NCBI GenBank assembly: GCA_021463315.1 | Contig: JAJTXO010000055.1 | Location: 1-12,835 of the forward strand | Source: Caldilineales bacterium | Lineage (GTDB): Bacteria; Chloroflexota; Anaerolineae; JAAEKA01 | Direction of reading: 5' to 3' | DNA length: 12,835 nucleotides | Shown: piece by piece, positions 1 through 6,721 of the stretch | Layout of the letters: every line of letters starts with the position of its first letter | Position numbering within the stretch: position 1 is the first letter of the stretch | Made by a program: the position numbers and the translations under genes | The notes under the pieces: model-generated | What the model saw: the letters and a program-made list of their open reading frames with translations, nothing else | The model's database searches: none | Told to the model about the DNA's origin: nothing

Positions 1-59
1 GAGACCGGCCCGAGCGGTGTGTGCGCAGCGGTGTGTGGTGGTCCGAATGGTGCTGAACG

Positions 60-440
60 ATGAACAAGAAACATGCCAGATATCTTGTCGAGCTGTTTGC
101 GGTGATCGCCCTGTACGGCATCGTACTGGTTGCCTCGCTCTGGCTGCTGAAAACCTATCCCGACAGTCCGCTGCGCGTCGTGATTGCTTTGGCTCCCATG
201 TTGCCGGCCCTGTTGCTGCCCGTAGTGGTGGTGCGCTACCTGCGCCGCGTGGATGAGCTGCAGCGCCAGATCCAATTGGAGGCGCTGGGCTTCGCCTTCG
301 CTGGCAGCGCGGTCATCACCTTTGGCTATGGCTTCCTGGAGACCGCCGGCTTTCCCCACCTGAGCTGGTTCGCAGTCTGGCCGATCATGGGCGTCCTGTG
401 GATCATCGGCGCCTTTATCTCCCAGCGGAGATACCGATGA
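60..440 (+). CDS. Small four-helix integral membrane protein
   Basis: This 126-residue protein has no function I can name. Four hydrophobic segments lie at about residues 9-30, 39-60, 77-97 and 103-122. A charged loop (about 61-72, RRVDELQRQIQ) separates the second and third, and the C-terminus is basic (SQRRYR). ATG 60 is the first possible start because an in-frame TGA lies at 54-56. No convincing Shine-Dalgarno is visible. A reading frame open from the window edge ends at TGA 61-63, overlapping this ATG, so an upstream gene may be translationally coupled, but too little of it is present to judge. The stop overlaps the start of the HTH gene (ATGA at 437-440), so the two are almost certainly co-translated. 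Small membrane proteins are often paired with YgzD-type regulators, and a sensing or accessory role in the ABC operon is an inference. Confidence 0.8.
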   Translation: MNKKHARYLVELFAVIALYGIVLVASLWLLKTYPDSPLRVVIALAPMLPALLLPVVVVRYLRRVDELQRQIQLEALGFAFAGSAVITFGYGFLETAGFPHLSWFAVWPIMGVLWIIGAFISQRRYR

Positions 441-631
441 AGAACAACCTGCATGTCCTGCGCGCCGAACGGCGCTGGACCCAGTCCGATCTGGCCGAGC
501 GCCTGGACGTATCCCGCCAAACCATCAACGCCATCGAGACGGACAAATACGATCCCAGCCTGTCGCTGGCTTTCAAGATCGCGCGCCTCTTCGAACGAAC
601 CATCGAGGATATCTTCTCTCCTCTGCTGTGA
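437..631 (+). CDS. YgzD-like HTH (XRE family) transcriptional regulator
   Basis: This 64-residue protein is essentially one helix-turn-helix domain. The pattern 'LRAERRWTQSDLAERLDVSRQTINAIETDKYDPSLSLAFKIARLF' matches the compact XRE/Cro subfamily typified by Bacillus YgzD and YozG, including the 'SRQTINAIE' recognition helix at about residues 25-33. There is no ligand-binding domain. ATG 437 was chosen over an upstream in-frame ATG at 398, which would lie inside the membrane-protein gene. The ATGA overlap supports translational coupling. The gene is 37 bp ahead of the ABC ATPase start, so it probably regulates the transporter operon that it belongs to. That target is inferred from position only. 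Confidence 0.88.
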   Translation: MKNNLHVLRAERRWTQSDLAERLDVSRQTINAIETDKYDPSLSLAFKIARLFERTIEDIFSPLL

Positions 632-668
632 ATGTCCAGCAGTGACCCAGTGAAAGGACGTGGCAGCA

Positions 669-1559
669 ATGCACACCGTCGAAGTTTCTCATCTGAAGAA
701 AGCGTTTGGCGCCACCCAGGCGGTGGCCGATGTCTCCTTTGCCGTGGGCAAGGGGGAGATCTTCGGCTTGCTGGGCCCCAACGGCGCGGGCAAGACTACC
801 TCCATCCGCCTGATGCTGGATATCTTCCAGCCTGACGCGGGCACGGTGTCGATCCTGGATGGCTCCATGACCGACGCCAAGAAGGACCGCATCGGCTACA
901 TGCCCGAGGAGCGCGGCCTCTACCAGGAAATGCCGCTGGAGCCCTGCCTGATCTATCTGGGCACCCTCAAGGGTCTGTCCAAGGCCGAGGCCCGCCGCCG
1001 CCTGCAACCCTACCTGGAGCGCTTCGACCTGGCCCAGCACCGCACCAAAAAGCTCAAAGAGCTGAGCAAGGGCATGCAGCAGAAGGCGCAGATCATCAGC
1101 ACCGTGCTGCATGGGCCGGAGCTGCTGATCATGGACGAGCCCTTCAGCGGCCTGGACCCGGTGAACACCCAGTTGGCCAAGGATCTGCTGCTGGATCTGC
1201 GCCAACAGGGCGTCACCGTGATCATGTCCACCCACATCATGCATCAGGTCGAGGAGATGTGCAACCGCATCGTGCTGATCAACCAGGGACGCAACGTGCT
1301 CTACGGCGAGCTGGCCGAGATCCAGCGCCAGCATTCTGGCCATGCCGTGCGGGTGAAGGTGGTGGGCGAGCTGCCACCGCTGGCCGGCGTGGAGGCGATC
1401 ACACCCCACAACAACGCGGTGCAACTGCTGCTGGATCAGCAAACCAGCCCGCAGGACATCCTGCAGCAACTGGTCAGCCAGCAGTGCGCCGTCGAACAGT
1501 TCGAGATCGCCCTGCCCAGCCTAGACGAGATCTTCATCCGGGCGGTGAGCCAACAGTAA
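669..1559 (+). CDS. NatA-like ABC transporter ATP-binding protein
   Basis: This is a 296-residue cytoplasmic ATPase that would power an ABC-2 type exporter. Walker A is GPNGAGKT (36-43), the signature is LSKGM (132-136), Walker B is LLIMDEP (152-158, catalytic Glu157), the D-loop is SGLD (160-163) and the switch His is His189 in STHIM. The Q-loop region reads 'GYMPEERGLYQEM', a form typical of the NatA/YhaQ group. The C-terminal part (about 205-290) resembles the DUF4162 extension and ends in the 'PSLDEIFIRAV' motif usual for this group. I chose ATG 669 because AAAGGA (653-658) is 10 nt upstream. An in-frame GTG at 660 would be only 1 nt from it. All catalytic residues are intact. The transported substrate (Na+, antibiotic, peptide or other) cannot be told from sequence. 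Confidence 0.95.
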   Translation: MHTVEVSHLKKAFGATQAVADVSFAVGKGEIFGLLGPNGAGKTTSIRLMLDIFQPDAGTVSILDGSMTDAKKDRIGYMPEERGLYQEMPLEPCLIYLGTLKGLSKAEARRRLQPYLERFDLAQHRTKKLKELSKGMQQKAQIISTVLHGPELLIMDEPFSGLDPVNTQLAKDLLLDLRQQGVTVIMSTHIMHQVEEMCNRIVLINQGRNVLYGELAEIQRQHSGHAVRVKVVGELPPLAGVEAITPHNNAVQLLLDQQTSPQDILQQLVSQQCAVEQFEIALPSLDEIFIRAVSQQ

Positions 1560-1571
1560 AGGAGCAACGCA

Positions 1572-2786
1572 ATGTCCAAAATCTGGCTTGTCGCCGAGCA
1601 ACAGTTCAGAAAAGATGTGCTCAAGCGCGGCTTTCTGGTGGCCATTTTTGCCATGCCGATCTTCATGGGTTTTATCATCGGCATGGGCTGGCTGGGGGAG
1701 CGCCTGCAGCAGGAAAACACCGTCGTTGGCTATGTGGACGCGGGCAATGTGCTGGCGCTGGCGCCGCCCAACGGCGACCGCATCGAGTTCATCCGCTTCG
1801 CCACGGCTCCCGAAGCGCGTGCGGCCCTGGAGGCCGGAGAGATCGACGGCTACTACCTGGTGCCCGAAGACTATCCCCACAACCGCGAGGTGACGCTGGT
1901 GCATGGCGCCCCCATCAGCGGCGCCGCGATGCAGCTCTTCGACGAGACCATGCAGCGCACCCTGCTGGCCGGCCAGCCAGAGCCGGTGGTGGAGCGGGCG
2001 CTGGCCGGGCCAACGCTGGCCGTGCTGGCCATCGACCGCCATCGCACCCTGCCCATGGACGCCCCCAACCTGGGCGTGTTCGTGCCGCTGCTGCTGGCCG
2101 CGCTCTTTGCCTTCCTGGCAATGACCGTATCGGCCACGTTGATGGAATCCATGGCAGCCGAGAAGCAGAACCGCACCATCGAGATCGTGGTCTCCTCCAT
2201 CTCGCCCGGCCAGATGATGGCCGGCAAGATCCTGGGGGTCTTCGGCATGGCCTTGCTGCTGGCCGCCTCCTGGATCGCCATCCTGCTGGGCTTTGTCTGG
2301 CTAGGGGCGAACGTCCTGCAGTGGGGCGGGCTGCAAGACATGGCCATCGACGGCCGCGATGTCGGCCTGCTGCTGCTGGTGGCGCTGCCCAGCTTTCTCT
2401 GCGTGGCCGCGGCCATGGTGGCGCTGGGCGCCACCATCGTAGACACCCAGGAGGCGCAACAGATCGGCGCGGTCGCCTTTATGCTCATCTTCGCGCCGAT
2501 CTATCTGTTCTTTGCCTTCAGCAATCATCCCAATGGCCCGCTGGCCATCGCCTTCAGTCTCTTTCCGCCCACCTCGGTGACCACGCTGGCCGTGCGCAGC
2601 ATCTTCATGCAGGTGCCCACGGCGCAGTTTCTGGCCGCGGCGCTGATCGCCCTGGTCAGCAGCGTGCTTCTGATCTGGCTGGCCGGCAAGCTCTTCCGCG
2701 CCAACATGCTGCGCTACGGGCAGGGGCTGCGGCTGAAGCAGTTGCTGCGCGGACGATCGCGACAAGATGACAGGGTGACGGGGTGA
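1572..2786 (+). CDS. ABC-2 family permease, NatB-like (first of two)
   Basis: This 404-residue integral membrane subunit follows the ATPase by 12 bp, with AAAGGAG at 1558-1564 as ribosome binding site. The layout is typical of the COG1668/NatB group. There is one N-terminal helix (about 21-40), an extracytoplasmic domain (about 45-165), then five helices at roughly 168-190, 220-243, 264-288, 298-317 and 352-374. The conserved cytoplasmic 'EKQNRTIEIVVSSISPGQMMAGKIL' element (197-221) follows the second helix and is characteristic of ABC-2 permeases. The last residues (about D400-G404, DRVTG) and the TGA stop are encoded by the first units of the 8-bp repeat array that begins at 2767, so the native C-terminus was probably different. 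It probably forms a heterodimer with the second permease. Confidence 0.93.
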   Translation: MSKIWLVAEQQFRKDVLKRGFLVAIFAMPIFMGFIIGMGWLGERLQQENTVVGYVDAGNVLALAPPNGDRIEFIRFATAPEARAALEAGEIDGYYLVPEDYPHNREVTLVHGAPISGAAMQLFDETMQRTLLAGQPEPVVERALAGPTLAVLAIDRHRTLPMDAPNLGVFVPLLLAALFAFLAMTVSATLMESMAAEKQNRTIEIVVSSISPGQMMAGKILGVFGMALLLAASWIAILLGFVWLGANVLQWGGLQDMAIDGRDVGLLLLVALPSFLCVAAAMVALGATIVDTQEAQQIGAVAFMLIFAPIYLFFAFSNHPNGPLAIAFSLFPPTSVTTLAVRSIFMQVPTAQFLAAALIALVSSVLLIWLAGKLFRANMLRYGQGLRLKQLLRGRSRQDDRVTG

Positions 2787-2862
2787 CAGGGTGACAGGGT
2801 GACGGGGTGACAAGGTGACGGGGTGACAAGGTGACAGGGTGACAAGGTGACGGGGTGACAAA
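2767..2862 (+). repeat. 8-bp tandem array A, 12 units, GTGACARG family
   Basis: Twelve head-to-tail octamers lie in strict 8-nt register: ATGACAGG once, then GTGACAGG, GTGACGGG and GTGACAAG variants, ending with GTGACAAA. The changes fall almost entirely at unit positions 6 and 7. The first units overlap the 3' end and stop codon of the upstream permease gene. The array does not look protein-coding in its own right. It faces array B, which begins 15 nt further on. Confidence 0.95.
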
Positions 2863-2877
2863 CGAAATGCGTGCCGC

Positions 2878-3029
2878 CTTGTCTACTTGTCTACTTGCCT
2901 ACTTGCCGCCTTGTCTACTTGTCTACTTGCCTACTTGCCTACTTGCCGCCTTGTCTACTTGTCTACTTGTCTACTCATCTACTTGTCTACTTGTCTACTT
3001 GTCTACTCACCGACTTGTCTACTTGTCTA
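2878..3029 (+). repeat. 8-bp tandem array B, 19 units, CTTGTCTA family
   Basis: Nineteen octamers in 8-nt register are mostly CTTGTCTA, with CTTGCCTA, CTTGCCGC, CTCATCTA and CTCACCGA variants. A degenerate unit may precede them at 2870-2877. The complement, TAGACAAG, shares GACAAG with array A, so A and B are inverted relative to each other. Variants recur in blocks (T,T,C,GC then T,T,C,C,GC), suggesting expansion by duplication of 32-40 nt segments. The array stops about 10 nt before the ribosome binding site of the second permease. It has no stop codons in two forward frames, and this falsely extends the downstream reading frames with Leu/Ser/Thr/Cys-rich peptide. Confidence 0.95.
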
Positions 3030-3050
3030 CCTCCTCTACAAGGAGCCATT

Positions 3051-4292
3051 ATGAAGAAAACCCTCATGATCATGGCTGGCGAGGTGCGCACTACGCTGCG
3101 GCGCAAATCCTTTGTGATCATCGCCTTCGTCACACCCCTGCTCTTGGGTCTCGCCGCTCTGGGCCTGGGCGTGATCAATCGCAACGCCACCGAGGAGATG
3201 ATCGCCCAGATAGCCGCCAGCCCCGCCCCATCCAGCACCCAGGCCGGCCTTGTGGACCGCGGAGAGCTGATCCGCATCTGGCCGGCCGACCTGCCCACGG
3301 CCAGCCTGACGCGCTACGACGACGAGGCCATGGCCGCGGCCGCCCTGCAGGAAGACGCCATCGCGGGCTATTACATCGTCGCGCCGGATTATCTGGACAG
3401 CGGCGACGTGACCTATGTGACACAGGACTTCAGCGTGCTGTCGGATCGTCTCGATTCGAGCCTGATCGAACAGCTTCTGCTGATCAATATCCTGGGCGGC
3501 GACGCCGACCTGGCCAACGCCGTGCAGCAACCCGTCCAGATGAAGGTCACCTCGTTGGCGCCGCCGGAGCCCGTCGATACCAGCGAAATGAGCTGGATCT
3601 CCGAGATGCTGCCGCTGTTCATGGTGCTGATCCTCTACATGGCGCTGATCATCCCCGGCGGCATCCTGATCAATGCTCTGATCGACGAAAAGAAGAACCG
3701 CGTCATGGAGGTGCTGATGACCTCGGTGTCGCCGGCGCAGATGGTGACGGGCAAGGTGGCCGCGCTGGGCCTGCTGGGGCTGCTGATGACCATGCTCTGG
3801 CTGGGGGTGCTGTGGCTCGTCTCCCGCTTCGGCGGCCAGGCGCTGGCCGTTCCGGCCGGCTTCAGTCTGCCCGCGGCGCTGCTGGCCTGGGCCCTGATCT
3901 ACTTCGTGGGCGGCTATGCCATCTACGGCGCCCAGTTTGCCGGCATCGGCGCGCTGGCGCCCGATGTGAACCAAACCAAGAGCGTGACCTGGATCGTGAT
4001 GCTGCCGATCATCATCGCCTACATGGTCATGGCCATGTCGCTCAGCACGGCCGACGGTCCTTTGACCGTTTTCCTGAGCCTGTTTCCCCTGACCTCGTCG
4101 GTGGCCATGATCGGCCGCATGGCCGGGGGCGATGTGCCGCTGTGGCAGGCCGTGCTGGCCGCGGTCTTGCAGTTCGGCACGGCCTACTTCATCATCCGGC
4201 TGACCGCGCGCCTCTTCCGCGCCCAGCACCTGCTGACCGGCCAGCCGCTGACGGTGAAATCCTTCTATCGCGCGCTGCTGGGGCGACCCTAG
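3051..4292 (+). CDS. ABC-2 family permease, NatB-like (second of two)
   Basis: This 413-residue membrane subunit has the same layout as the upstream permease. There is an N-terminal helix (about 21-42), an extracytoplasmic domain (about 45-183), then helices at roughly 186-210, 235-257, 273-298, 313-331 and 365-384. The ABC-2 element 'DEKKNRVMEVLMTSVSPAQMVTGKV' is at 212-236. I chose ATG 3051 because AAGGAG (3040-3045) is 5 nt upstream. Upstream in-frame starts would encode only octamer-repeat peptide. The two permeases are clearly paralogous in architecture but diverged in sequence. This suggests an obligate heterodimer driven by the single ATPase, as in natAB-like systems with two permeases. 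The 264-bp gap before this gene, filled by repeats, is the only large break in the operon. Confidence 0.93.
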   Translation: MKKTLMIMAGEVRTTLRRKSFVIIAFVTPLLLGLAALGLGVINRNATEEMIAQIAASPAPSSTQAGLVDRGELIRIWPADLPTASLTRYDDEAMAAAALQEDAIAGYYIVAPDYLDSGDVTYVTQDFSVLSDRLDSSLIEQLLLINILGGDADLANAVQQPVQMKVTSLAPPEPVDTSEMSWISEMLPLFMVLILYMALIIPGGILINALIDEKKNRVMEVLMTSVSPAQMVTGKVAALGLLGLLMTMLWLGVLWLVSRFGGQALAVPAGFSLPAALLAWALIYFVGGYAIYGAQFAGIGALAPDVNQTKSVTWIVMLPIIIAYMVMAMSLSTADGPLTVFLSLFPLTSSVAMIGRMAGGDVPLWQAVLAAVLQFGTAYFIIRLTARLFRAQHLLTGQPLTVKSFYRALLGRP

Positions 4293-4294
4293 CC

Positions 4295-4915
4295 ATGAAA
4301 CGACGACAACGCGCGATCGTTTGGGGCTGGCGCCAGGGGCTGGCCGTATGGATGGTCTGGCTGAAGCGGCCCTTTAGCTGGCTGGCCAACCTGACCAAGC
4401 CCAGCGTGCCCTGGCAGCCTTTGCAGTTCGGCTCGCTGGAGGAATACGCCGGCTGGCTGGTCGAGCACGCCGACTGGGTGGCCGATCCGCTGGGCGGTGT
4501 GATCGATTCCTTCCCCAGCCTGGGCAACGCAGCCTACCAACTGCTCAGCAAGGGCAAGTTCGAGGATGACTGCGACGGGCTGGCCTATTTCTCGGCCGCC
4601 AACGTAGAGCCCTTCTGCGACCGCCCTGAAGATCGCTTCCTGGTGACGGTGCTGCTCAACCCCTTCGACGCGGCCATCGGCTGGGCCAACGCGGCCCACG
4701 TCATGCTCTTCTTCAGGCAGGCGGGTCAGTGGCGGGTGATCAGCAACCAGTATCTCTACACGCCGGCCTGGGACACCTTCCTCGATGCCTTGCAGCACAA
4801 CGACTACGTGGCCGGCCGCAAAATCTACCTGGCCATCGCGCAGACCGCGCAGTTCAAAACCGTGTGGTGGGGCAAGCCGGGGCCGGAAGACAAGCGGCCT
4901 GCGCCGTTGCAGTAG
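4295..4915 (+). CDS. Transglutaminase-like (Cys/His) domain protein, uncharacterised
   Basis: I do not recognise a named family for this 206-residue protein. 'FEDDCDGLAYFSA' (89-101, Cys93) resembles the nucleophile region of transglutaminase-like/papain-fold proteins. 'ANAAHVMLFFRQAGQWRVISNQY' (131-153) supplies a His (135) in a strand followed by an Asn (151), giving the usual Cys-His-Asp/Asn order. An N-terminal basic, Trp-rich and partly hydrophobic stretch (about 8-35) could associate with the membrane, but it is not a convincing signal peptide. ATG 4295 lies 2 nt after the permease stop with no ribosome binding site of its own, which implies translational coupling. In-frame sequence further upstream is the shadow of the permease gene. 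A peptidase or transglutaminase activity is an inference. It could also be a catalytically dead relative. Confidence 0.82.
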   Translation: MKRRQRAIVWGWRQGLAVWMVWLKRPFSWLANLTKPSVPWQPLQFGSLEEYAGWLVEHADWVADPLGGVIDSFPSLGNAAYQLLSKGKFEDDCDGLAYFSAANVEPFCDRPEDRFLVTVLLNPFDAAIGWANAAHVMLFFRQAGQWRVISNQYLYTPAWDTFLDALQHNDYVAGRKIYLAIAQTAQFKTVWWGKPGPEDKRPAPLQ

Positions 4916-4932
4916 CAGCCGAGGAGAACACC

Positions 4933-5976
4933 ATGGCCACCCAACACGAGATCACCACCCCCGCCCCGCTCCTCACCCCTGCCGGCCGGCTGACGGAGGC
5001 TGGCTGGGCGCGGCAGCCGCTGCTGGACTGCAACCTGGAGGCGGTGCGCTTCTATCCGGCCCTGCTGCGTCCCTTGCAGCGCCTGCGCGTCAAGCGTTGG
5101 GACTACTACGGCGTCACCACGCCGCAGCGCTTCATCTCCTTCACCCTGGCCGACCTGGGCTACGCGGGGCAGGCCTTTGTCTACACCATCGACCTGGCCA
5201 GCGGCCACTATCACGAGGAAACCGTCACCATCCCGCCGGGCCGCAGCGTGCAGTTGCCGCGCAACAGCACGGCCGGCGAAAGCCATTACCAGCACGGCTC
5301 GCTGCGCCTCTCGTTCCAGACCACACCGGCCGGCCGGCGCTTGCAGGTCGACTGGCCCAACTTCGCCGGCCAGCCGCTGACGGCCGATATCGCGCTGCAT
5401 CTGTCGCCACAGCACGAGTCCACCGTGGTGGTCATCCCCATCGCCGGCAATCGCTTCTACTACAACCGCAAGATCAACTGCCTGCCGGCCGAGGGTTGGC
5501 TGCAGATCGGCGATCAGCGCAGCGAAATCCGGCCCGACGCCTGCCTGGGCAATCTGGACTGGGGGCGTGGGGTGTGGGAGTATCGCTCATCCTGGGTCTG
5601 GGCCAGCGCGTCCGGCTTCCTGTCCCGCGGCCGCACGGTGGGGCTGAACCTGGGCTTCGGCTTCGGCGACACCTCCGCGGCCACCGAGAACACCCTCCTG
5701 TTGGATGGCCGCATCCACAAGCTGGGCCAGGTGGATTTCCGCTACGATCCGGCCGACTACAGCCGGCCCTGGCTGATGACCGCCCCCGATGGCCGGCTGG
5801 AGCTGATGTTCACACCGTTCATGGAGCGCGTGGCCCGCACCAACCTGCTGCTGATCGCCAGCGAGGTACATCAGATGTTCGGGCGCTACACCGGCCAGGT
5901 TCGGACTGACGAAGGGGAGACGATCCGCATCGATGGGTTGGTCGGTTTCGCCGAGGAGCACCACGCCCGCTGGTGA
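4933..5976 (+). CDS. DUF2804 domain-containing protein
   Basis: This 347-residue protein matches the DUF2804 family over its whole length. The Asp/Gly/Tyr-rich start 'RVKRWDYYGVTTPQRFISFTLADLGYAG' (about 49-76) and the late 'GLNLGFGFGDTSAATENTLLLDGRIHKL' block (about 237-264) are its clearest hallmarks. The family has no established biochemical function. The sequence looks like a beta-rich soluble protein with no signal peptide or membrane helix, and lipocalin-like architecture is possible. ATG 4933 has GAGGAG at 4921-4926. A longer in-frame reading from 4729 would overlap the previous gene and is rejected. It is the last gene of the transporter operon, directly ahead of a strong hairpin terminator. 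Confidence 0.9.
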   Translation: MATQHEITTPAPLLTPAGRLTEAGWARQPLLDCNLEAVRFYPALLRPLQRLRVKRWDYYGVTTPQRFISFTLADLGYAGQAFVYTIDLASGHYHEETVTIPPGRSVQLPRNSTAGESHYQHGSLRLSFQTTPAGRRLQVDWPNFAGQPLTADIALHLSPQHESTVVVIPIAGNRFYYNRKINCLPAEGWLQIGDQRSEIRPDACLGNLDWGRGVWEYRSSWVWASASGFLSRGRTVGLNLGFGFGDTSAATENTLLLDGRIHKLGQVDFRYDPADYSRPWLMTAPDGRLELMFTPFMERVARTNLLLIASEVHQMFGRYTGQVRTDEGETIRIDGLVGFAEEHHARW

Positions 5977-5999
5977 CAGCCGCAACGCCCCAGGTTCAC

Positions 6000-6032
6000 A
6001 ACGCCGCCGGCTGGCCAGCCGGCGGCGTTTTC
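6000..6032 (+). terminator. Intrinsic terminator: 30-bp perfect palindrome plus T4
   Basis: Positions 6000-6029 read identically on both strands (AACGCCGCCGGCTGG followed by its complement), giving at least 13 GC-rich pairs around a GGCC loop. The + strand runs into TTTTC. It starts 24 nt after the DUF2804 stop. The U-tract is short, but the stem is very stable. The opposite strand has no T-tract beyond the stem, so the terminator acts on the + strand operon. Confidence 0.8.
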
Positions 6033-6143
6033 GCGCCATTCCAGTCGCCCGGCGCCAGCAGGTTGATTGAGCAGGTCGTCGTATCGAAATCGACACGTCA
6101 CGGCACAAAGTTTCATTTCTATTCAATTATACTGAATAACACA

Positions 6144-6172
6144 TTGACAATATCAACATTTCATGCTATATT
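6144..6172 (+). promoter_or_regulatory. Sigma-70-type promoter for the DUF2089 gene
   Basis: A perfect TTGACA (6144-6149), a 17-nt spacer and TATATT (6167-6172) sit in an AT-rich island (about 6105-6180) that stands out from the GC-rich surroundings. Transcription would start near 6179, giving a leader of about 74 nt before ATG 6253. A short dyad TCATG (6161-6165) / CATGA (6178-6182) flanks the -10 and could be an operator half-site pair, but it is only 5 bp long. The leader contains AACCAGC (6200-6206) / GCTGGTT (6219-6225), a modest hairpin. Confidence 0.8.
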
Positions 6173-6252
6173 TCTCACATGACCCCAGATAACCGCCCAA
6201 ACCAGCCACCGCATCAGCGCTGGTTGTCAGGTTTAGATCAGAGGAGCAAGCC

Positions 6253-6642
6253 ATGAATCGCTACGGTGGACGCTGCCCGGTGTGCGGCGAGGCGATGACC
6301 GTGACCCGGCTGCACTGCGGCGCCTGCGACACCGCGTTGGAGGGCGCCTTCAGCCTGGGACGCCTGAGCGCGCTGAGCGCCGAGCAGGTCGATTTCCTGG
6401 AGACCTTCGTGCGCTGCCAGGGCAAGCTGAACTGGGTTGGCGACGAGTTGACTCTCTCTTACCCCACGGTGCGCAGCCGCCTCAACGATCTGATCCGCGC
6501 CCTGGGCTTCGAGATCCTGGATGAGCCGCCGGCCGAGACCCGCCAGCGCAGCGCGCAGCAACGCCAGACTGTGCTGGAGGACCTGGCCGCGGGCAAGATC
6601 GACGCCGAGGAGGCGATCACCCGGCTGCAGGCAGGGCGCTAG
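6253..6642 (+). CDS. DUF2089 zinc-ribbon/HTH protein with SHOCT-like tail
   Basis: This 129-residue protein has three parts. The first is a four-Cys zinc ribbon (Cys8, 11, 22, 25; 'CPVCGEAMTVTRLHCGAC'). The second is the DUF2089 core 'LSAEQVDFLETFVRCQGKLNWVGDELTLSYPTVRSRLNDLIRALGF' (about 41-86), whose second half looks like a winged or simple HTH. The third is a C-terminal SHOCT-like helix pair 'RQTVLEDLAAGKIDAEEAITRLQ' (104-126). DUF2089 proteins are thought to be DNA-binding regulators, though direct evidence is scarce. ATG 6253 has AGAGGAG about 6 nt upstream. It has its own strong promoter and is the first gene of a small cluster ending with another SHOCT-like protein. Autoregulation at the dyad over the -10 is a guess. 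Confidence 0.9.
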   Translation: MNRYGGRCPVCGEAMTVTRLHCGACDTALEGAFSLGRLSALSAEQVDFLETFVRCQGKLNWVGDELTLSYPTVRSRLNDLIRALGFEILDEPPAETRQRSAQQRQTVLEDLAAGKIDAEEAITRLQAGR

Positions 6643-6665
6643 CCGGGCGGACGCAGCCAAATGAC

Positions 6666-6694
6666 TTGCCAAAACGCTTAAGCTGTGTCATCAT
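6666..6694 (+). promoter_or_regulatory. Weak candidate promoter for the GNAT gene
   Basis: TTGCCA (6666-6671), a 17-nt spacer and CATCAT (6689-6694) match sigma-70 consensus at 5/6 and 4/6. It lies in the 79-bp gap before the GNAT start, which shows no clear ribosome binding site. Such matches can occur by chance. Transcription could equally run through from the DUF2089 promoter. Confidence 0.3.
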
Positions 6695-6721
6695 ACCGCC
6701 ATTCCTGACCCCAGCGACGAC

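Noticed and set aside
573..1469. 298-codon minus-strand open frame opposite the ABC ATPase
   Set aside because: It is His/Gln/Leu-rich shadow sequence typical of GC-rich antisense frames. The opposite strand has an intact ATPase with all motifs.
2301..2861. Minus-strand reading frame with a repeated 'LSPCHPVT'-like N-terminus
   Set aside because: Its N-terminus is octamer array A read backwards, and the rest is antisense to the permease gene with no recognisable domain.
2767..3029. CRISPR array
   Set aside because: The units are 8 bp and directly adjacent with no unique spacers, and no cas genes are present. The same applies to 12095-12173 and 12623-12835.
2855..3050. Upstream extension of the second permease and of the 206-residue protein as Leu/Ser/Thr/Cys-rich repeat peptide
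   Set aside because: The extension is only translation of the 8-bp array, which lacks stops in two frames. AAGGAG before ATG 3051 marks the permease start, and ATG 4295 sits 2 nt after the permease stop.
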